Assembly (NCBI GenBank): GCA_947311265.1
Contig: CAMZKQ010000048.1
Coordinates: 1 to 11,682 of the forward strand
Direction: 5' to 3'
From: an uncultured Chlorobiota bacterium
Lineage (GTDB): Bacteria; Bacteroidota; Bacteroidia; Bacteroidales; JAADGE01
DNA: 11,682 nt
Shown here: positions 7,386-11,682 of the stretch, piece after piece
Layout of the letters: each line of letters starts with the position of its first letter
Position numbering within the stretch: position 1 is the stretch's first letter
Made by a program: the position numbers and the translations under genes
The notes under the pieces: generated by a model
Database searches by the model: none
Told to the model about the DNA's origin: nothing
What the model saw: the letters and a program-made list of their open reading frames with translations, nothing else

Positions 7386-7929
7386 AACTGACCTTTCAAA
7401 ATATCAAAATCCGGAATATAAACCCGGAGGAGGAACAATAAAACGCTTGGCTTGGTATTTTACAAATGCAGTATTTTTGCGTAACCCATTGAACCCCTTT
7501 AGCGGGGTAAAGGTGTTTCTATTAAAACTTTTTGGGGCAAAAATAGGCAAAGGTGTGGTTATAAAACCTGCAGTAAATATTAAGTACCCGTGGCGGCTTA
7601 GCATAGGCAACTACTCGTGGCTTGGTGAAAATGTTTGGATTGATAATCTCGAAGACGTTGCTATTGCTGATAATTGTTGCCTATCGCAAGGGGCAATGCT
7701 GCTTACTGGTAATCATAATTACAAAAAAACGACATTCGATTTAATGACCAAGGGAATTATTTTGGAATCTGGTGTTTGGATTGGTGCTTACAGTATTGTT
7801 GCCCCGGGGGTGTGTTGCAAAAGCCACTCGGTACTAGCTGTAAACTCTGTTGCCGTTGCCGATTTAGCCTCCTACTCTATTTATCAAGGCAATCCTGCAA
7901 AAAAAGTAAGGGATAGGCAAATTGAGTAA
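7378..7929 (+). CDS. WcaF-type hexapeptide-repeat acetyltransferase
   Basis: Likely O-acetyltransferase that decorates a polysaccharide or its lipid-linked precursor with acetyl groups from acetyl-CoA. The 183 residues fold as a left-handed beta helix, seen as hexapeptide-type repeats from about residue 53 (GAKIGKGVVIKPAVNI, then LEDVAIADNCCLSQGA, then GVWIGAYSIVAPG and HSVLAVNSVAVADL). The catalytic-type His113 sits in LLTGNHNYKK. The N-terminal block NPEYKPGGG...AWYFTNAVFLRNPLNPFSGVK and the ending YQGNPAKKVRDR are characteristic of the colanic-acid WcaF family. The gene name is not assigned because the polysaccharide here is unknown. The ATG at 7378 overlaps the glycosyltransferase stop by 8 bases, which implies translational coupling. 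A TTG at 7372 in the same frame is a less likely start. The gene ends 11 bases before the convergent phosphatase gene. Confidence 0.9.
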   Translation: MNKTDLSKYQNPEYKPGGGTIKRLAWYFTNAVFLRNPLNPFSGVKVFLLKLFGAKIGKGVVIKPAVNIKYPWRLSIGNYSWLGENVWIDNLEDVAIADNCCLSQGAMLLTGNHNYKKTTFDLMTKGIILESGVWIGAYSIVAPGVCCKSHSVLAVNSVAVADLASYSIYQGNPAKKVRDRQIE

Positions 7930-7935
7930 TTTAGG

Positions 7936-7962
7936 TGTAATTAATTTTTCACTCCAATTACA
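7936..7962. terminator. Weak inverted repeat between convergent genes, possible bidirectional terminator
   Basis: TGTAATT (7936-7942) and AATTACA (7956-7962) form a perfect 7-base inverted repeat with a 13-base loop, placed exactly where the plus-strand acetyltransferase and the minus-strand phosphatase converge; the phosphatase stop codon lies in one arm. The stem is AT-rich and no strong T tract follows in either direction. It is the only terminator-like structure seen in the 11-base gap and may not function. Confidence 0.22.
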
Positions 7963-9923
7963 ATAATATCGTCCCGCTGCTCTTCGTTATCCATAAATTT
8001 GACCAAGGCATCGTTTACCATATTGCGTTGCAATGTTGCAGATTTCCCTGCAATTAGCTGGATTAGGCTTGTGAAGCGTTTTGTCCCAAAGCTTTCTCGG
8101 GCAGGGTTGTTTTGGTCAATAATACCATCGGAGCATAAGAATATTTCATCGCCTTGATTGAAGATAAAGGATTGGTCTATGAACGGGACTGGGCGTTTTG
8201 CAATGCCTCCGATGGATTTACGAGTGCCTCTTAGGCGTTCCACTTTTCGGGTGGCTTTTATGTAGTGAAATAGTGGGCGTTTTGCTCCACAGAATAAAAC
8301 TTGTGTTTGCCCATTGGGCAAATTTTCTACTCGGCATAGGCACACGTCCATACCGTCTTTATTGGAGGAGGTTTCTTGCTTTAGGGAGTGTACGATGCCT
8401 TTGTCTAATTCTTCTAGGATTCGGGCAGGGCTATTTATTTTGCGTTCGTTTACAATTTCGTTGAGTAGGCGGTTGCCAATCATGCTCATAAATGCACCTG
8501 GTACACCATGCCCTGTACAATCTACTGCGGCTATAAATTTCTTTTCGGTGCTTGTTTCTGTGGCCGGTAAGGTTGTACTCCAATAGAAATCTCCTGAAAC
8601 GACATCTTTTGGTCTAAATAAGATAAAGGCATTTAATACACGCTGCAAATCTTGCTTGTCGGGCAACATTGCGTTTTGGATTGTACTGGCGTAATTAATG
8701 CTTGATTTTATTTCTTCATAGCTAGTTTCCAATGCTTTACCTTGCTTTTCAATTTCTTCTTTTTGCTTTGTAATTTCTGTATTTTTATCTGCAAGTTTAG
8801 TATTAATTACAGCTAGATTTTTGTTCGATTTCTTTTTGTTTGCAAACATTCTAAACAGTATAAAAGCAAGGATAAGCAAAAACAGTACTGCTGCTGCTAC
8901 AATGAGAAGTTGTAAGTTTCGTTCATTTAGTTTTGCTTGATTTAGTTTTGTAATATTGCTTAGTTTTTCTGTTTCTACTCTTATGGCTTTTAGTTCGGGT
9001 TCAAGTTTGCTAATTACGCTACGCAGCCGTAGCATTTCTGTTGAGTCTGATGAGGTTTCTGCACTTTCGAGTTGTTTTTTCAAATCTTCAAAAAGCATTT
9101 CTTTTGCCACCAGCCTGTTTTCCATAATAAGCAAACTGTCGTCGGCCACTAAGTTGTCTTTGGCTAGCAGTTTTTTCAGCTCTTCGTTTTTAGCTTCTAG
9201 CTCGGCTAATTTTTCGGCACTGATATTTTCGGTTTCTATATCGGGGTTTTCTGTAAATACTTTTTTTGATGCCACTCGCCCTATGCTATCTTCTTTAAGG
9301 CGGAGTTTTCTGATTCTCTCGTCAATTGTATTTTTATTTTTATTGGCTTCTTCTATAATTTTTTCGGCCTCGATTTTGGCTTTCATTATAATTTCTTGGG
9401 CAGCTAGTTTTGCTTCTTCCGAGTTGGCATCTGAAATTATTGTAGTTCCAGCAGAATTATTATTGGCTACCGTGGGTACTTTTGTAATTGTTTTGCCTTT
9501 TTTAAATTTACCATCTAAATTTATCGAATACTCGGTGTAAGTAGAGGTATTAAAATCGGTATCAAAGCTAAGGTCTTTTAATGAAATTGCTAGTATTTTA
9601 GACTTAATATACTCATTTCCAGTACCTGGCACTACTGTTGATAGCTCTATACGGTAAGGCACTTTCCCTTCTTTAGAGAACTCTATTTCGTAGCTACTGT
9701 TTAAAAAAAGGTCAAGTTTAAAATAGCCATTGGCCAATGTTTTTTTGTGCTGTGTAAGCCTGTTGTTTTCGTACACTTTAATAAGGCACTTGCTTACAGG
9801 GAAAGATTTAGATTTTACTATTCCATGAAATTCTACCACTCCTGCATTTTGCGAATAGCCACTTTGCATCGCCAAAAAGCCGATAATAGATGTAATAATT
9901 ATATGGATTAAAAATTTCTTCAC
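7941..9923 (-). CDS. Transmembrane SpoIIE-type (PP2C-like) protein phosphatase with periplasmic sensor region
   Basis: Predicted Ser/Thr phosphatase anchored in the inner membrane, 660 residues. Residues 1-24 are a signal peptide. Residues about 28-115 resemble a carboxypeptidase-regulatory-like beta sandwich (FHGIVKSKSFPVSKCLIKVY, then GYFKLDLFLNSSYEIEFSKEG). A long periplasmic coiled coil spans about 166-335, and one membrane helix lies at 338-360. The cytoplasmic linker coiled coil (367-415) ends in INYASTIQNAMLP, common before Bacteroidota SpoIIE domains. The catalytic domain (about 425-660) shows the metal-binding acidic residues: Asp445 in VVSGDFYW, Asp468 in AVDCTGHGVPGAFMS, Asp599 in LCSDGIIDQ and Asp651 in QRDDIIVIG. 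The only possible start is GTG (9921-9923), since TAA lies just upstream in frame and the next Met is residue 19. It probably signals from the periplasm to a phosphoprotein such as an anti-sigma antagonist, but none is in the window. The upstream beta-propeller gene may be cotranscribed. Confidence 0.88.
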   Translation of the reverse strand: MKKFLIHIIITSIIGFLAMQSGYSQNAGVVEFHGIVKSKSFPVSKCLIKVYENNRLTQHKKTLANGYFKLDLFLNSSYEIEFSKEGKVPYRIELSTVVPGTGNEYIKSKILAISLKDLSFDTDFNTSTYTEYSINLDGKFKKGKTITKVPTVANNNSAGTTIISDANSEEAKLAAQEIIMKAKIEAEKIIEEANKNKNTIDERIRKLRLKEDSIGRVASKKVFTENPDIETENISAEKLAELEAKNEELKKLLAKDNLVADDSLLIMENRLVAKEMLFEDLKKQLESAETSSDSTEMLRLRSVISKLEPELKAIRVETEKLSNITKLNQAKLNERNLQLLIVAAAVLFLLILAFILFRMFANKKKSNKNLAVINTKLADKNTEITKQKEEIEKQGKALETSYEEIKSSINYASTIQNAMLPDKQDLQRVLNAFILFRPKDVVSGDFYWSTTLPATETSTEKKFIAAVDCTGHGVPGAFMSMIGNRLLNEIVNERKINSPARILEELDKGIVHSLKQETSSNKDGMDVCLCRVENLPNGQTQVLFCGAKRPLFHYIKATRKVERLRGTRKSIGGIAKRPVPFIDQSFIFNQGDEIFLCSDGIIDQNNPARESFGTKRFTSLIQLIAGKSATLQRNMVNDALVKFMDNEEQRDDIIVIGVKN

Positions 9924-9928
9924 TTGTT

Positions 9929-9943
9929 TTTACAAAATGTAAA
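9929..9943. repeat. Short inverted repeat just upstream of phosphatase start codon
   Basis: TTTACA (9929-9934), three A, then TGTAAA (9938-9943) form a perfect 6-base inverted repeat. It begins 5 bases before the GTG start codon of the phosphatase gene. On the minus strand it includes TACATTTTG, which resembles the -7 promoter pattern with a spacer one base too long. It could be a protein-binding site or a small leader hairpin, or chance in AT-rich DNA. Confidence 0.25.
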
Positions 9944-9979
9944 GTTAATATAACTCTTTTAGAAAATAAATTTATTTAG

Positions 9980-11682
9980 CTAATTTTCTAATATTGATTT
10001 TAAAATATCTTCGGTTCTGTTGGCTTTAAAAGACTTTATTTTAATTACAAATATACCATTTACTGTATCTGCTGTAAGTTCTGCTTTAAAATCTTCGGTA
10101 TTAAGTAGTCCTATTTTGCCATTGGGCAAAACGGCAAGTAGGAAATTTTTGCCATCGGGCAAGAAAGAGAAATCGTTTACCGCCCTTGCGGGATACTGTG
10201 CAACTGAGTAGTTTCCTGCCTCTTCAAAAACATGAAATACTTTAATATCAAAAGCAGATAAATTGGCATCGACTTTAAATTTTACTTTTATATTTGTAGG
10301 CGATTTTATTGTTGGTTGCCCTTTAAATATCCTCATTTTATTAAGTTCGAAAACGCGCAGGTAATCTTGTTCTAAAATTAGGCGGTTACGTGCCACTTTT
10401 TGCTGTGCCGAAATATAGCGGTCGTAAGCCCCTTTTGTTTTGTACATTTTCTGGCTTACCACTTCTTCCGACTCTTTCATTTTTACTGGGATAGGTATAA
10501 AGTTCTCATCATTTTCTAAAACGAGGAGGTAATTTTTACCTGCTTCAACCTTCCATTTTTTCAAAGTGCCCGTTTCGTCGCAACTTAATAACTCTTGCTT
10601 TTCGGCAGAGTATGCAAAGTCGAAAATATCAGATTCATGAAAAATTGCGCCTATTGTTTTTTTAGTGCCTTGTTTTTTTAGGTTAAGCACACCAAAATCA
10701 TAAGCTGTAAAGACTTGCTCGGTTTCCAAATCCATTCTGTAATGGTTTTCAACTTTTCGCTCTGAAATAAGTGTGCCTTTTAAGTCGTACTCAGAAAGAA
10801 ATGTTGTGCTGTCTTTTTGATAATAAAGAAGTAATTTTTTAGAATTTGAAATTTCAAAATCAAGCAACTTCCCTGAAAACCCAGAAGACACAAAGCAACC
10901 TTTATCTGATAGGATTTTCCCTGTAAGGTCGGTATGTTTAATTTCAATCTTGTCTAGTTTATTGTAAGCCAGTGCATAGATTATTTCGGTTTCGGATATA
11001 AATTCTGCCTCAACAAGGGTAGCCTGGCAAGTTTCTGAAATAAGGTTTAGCTTCCCACTAGGGTCTATTGTAAACAATTTTGTACAGAAATTTTCATATT
11101 CTAGGCTAGTATAATTTCCTGCTATTGCAGTTCCATCAGGCGAAAGCCTAAGGTGAGAGATATATGGGCAAGACTCATTTTGGCTACCAAAAGTGTACTG
11201 TGCAGTAGCGTCTTTGCTAGAAAGTATTTTTTTTGGGGTTGGGTTATTGAGGTTAGCAATTTTGATTTCCCAGTATTTATTTTTGCAATAGGGGTTAAAA
11301 TGGGCTGATGAAAATGCCATTTTATTTCCATTTTTAGTCACTGTTATTGCGGTGATGGTTTGCTTTCCATTTTGAGTACCTAAGTTTATTTTCTTTTCCT
11401 CTTTGCCTGTTGCTGACAAAAATAGCAACTGGCTTTCGCCACCACAAATTATGGCTTTTGTTTTAGGCACAAACAGTATTTTTGCAGAAGGCATTATTTG
11501 TTTACTCCATTGTTGTTCTAATAGAGGAATAATTTTAATGGCACTCCATTTCTGTGATTTTACTACTTCAATATTCTTTAAATTTTCATAGCCTTTTGTA
11601 GTTGTCCAAGTTTTTCCCTCAAAGGTTTTCAGCTCTGGGTATTTTTCAAGGTTAAACTTTGTGGTAAAATCTTGCGAATAAG
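9980..11682 (-). CDS. WD40-like beta-propeller protein, N-terminus beyond window edge
   Basis: The frame stays open from the right window edge to TAG at 9980-9982, giving at least 566 residues. An internal ATG at 11492-11494 is not the start, because 62 codons upstream remain open and look coding. The chain is rich in short beta strands with propeller-type turns: LRLSPDGTAIAGNY (118-121 SPDG, counted from that Met), IFDFAYSAEKQELLSCDETG followed by LKKWKV (290-316), and FSFLPDGKNFLLAVLPNGK (442-460). About residues 333-400 form an insertion with a charged helix, YKTKGAYDRYISAQQKVARN, resembling segments seen in some Bacteroidota WD40 proteins. Repeats are degenerate, so blade number cannot be counted reliably. 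Function is unknown; it may bind a partner. Its stop is 56 bases before the phosphatase gene on the same strand, suggesting an operon and a shared task. Location is uncertain without the N-terminus. Confidence 0.75.
   Translation of the reverse strand, partial: YSQDFTTKFNLEKYPELKTFEGKTWTTTKGYENLKNIEVVKSQKWSAIKIIPLLEQQWSKQIMPSAKILFVPKTKAIICGGESQLLFLSATGKEEKKINLGTQNGKQTITAITVTKNGNKMAFSSAHFNPYCKNKYWEIKIANLNNPTPKKILSSKDATAQYTFGSQNESCPYISHLRLSPDGTAIAGNYTSLEYENFCTKLFTIDPSGKLNLISETCQATLVEAEFISETEIIYALAYNKLDKIEIKHTDLTGKILSDKGCFVSSGFSGKLLDFEISNSKKLLLYYQKDSTTFLSEYDLKGTLISERKVENHYRMDLETEQVFTAYDFGVLNLKKQGTKKTIGAIFHESDIFDFAYSAEKQELLSCDETGTLKKWKVEAGKNYLLVLENDENFIPIPVKMKESEEVVSQKMYKTKGAYDRYISAQQKVARNRLILEQDYLRVFELNKMRIFKGQPTIKSPTNIKVKFKVDANLSAFDIKVFHVFEEAGNYSVAQYPARAVNDFSFLPDGKNFLLAVLPNGKIGLLNTEDFKAELTADTVNGIFVIKIKSFKANRTEDILKSILEN

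Noticed and set aside
8956..9540. 194-codon Ser/Leu/Phe-rich frame on the plus strand
   Set aside because: It is the antisense of the phosphatase coiled coil; Glu and Lys codons read backwards give Phe, Ser and Leu. The minus-strand gene explains the sequence.
9980..11494. Treating the ATG at 11494 as the true start of the propeller gene
   Set aside because: The frame stays open with coding-like sequence for 62 more codons to the window edge, so the gene is cut by the edge.

Overview
This AT-rich window looks like a chromosomal piece of a Bacteroidota (Bacteroidetes) bacterium. The support is one strong TAnnTTTG-type promoter motif upstream of a kinase gene, little sign of Shine-Dalgarno sequences, and lineage-typical protein types: an export-signal retropepsin-PDZ protease, a mitochondrial-type aconitase, a KMGKS-type cysteinyl-tRNA synthetase, and a SpoIIE phosphatase carrying the linker motif INYASTIQNAMLP. 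No rRNA, tRNA, CRISPR array, insertion sequence or phage gene was seen.

Layout. Positions 1-468 (minus) hold the N-terminal 156 residues of aconitase, cut by the window edge. A gap of about 570 bases follows with no convincing gene. From 1037 to 7929 all genes lie on the plus strand: a secreted single-chain retropepsin-like aspartyl protease with a PDZ domain (TTG start); a membrane sensor histidine kinase; folB; cysS; metF; a GT4-type glycosyltransferase; and a WcaF-type acetyltransferase whose start overlaps the glycosyltransferase stop. Kinase to folB and cysS to metF are each only 5 bases apart, folB to cysS 56 bases, and metF to the glycosyltransferase 38 bases. Cotranscription from the kinase onward is therefore plausible. 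From 7941 to the right edge the genes are on the minus strand: a transmembrane SpoIIE/PP2C phosphatase (GTG start) and, upstream of it, the C-terminal 566 residues of a WD40-like beta-propeller protein that runs off the window. The two blocks converge with only 11 bases between stop codons.

How they may work together. folB (dihydroneopterin aldolase) and metF (5,10-methylene-THF reductase) belong to folate and one-carbon metabolism, and cysS charges tRNA-Cys. The two sugar-modifying genes probably act on an exported or cell-surface polysaccharide. The beta-propeller/phosphatase pair looks like an envelope-to-cytoplasm signalling unit: a periplasmic sensor region and coiled coil joined by one membrane helix to a cytoplasmic serine/threonine phosphatase. 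The phosphatase's target is not in the window. It and its beta-propeller neighbour are the best candidates for something little described. The other genes look like ordinary members of known families.
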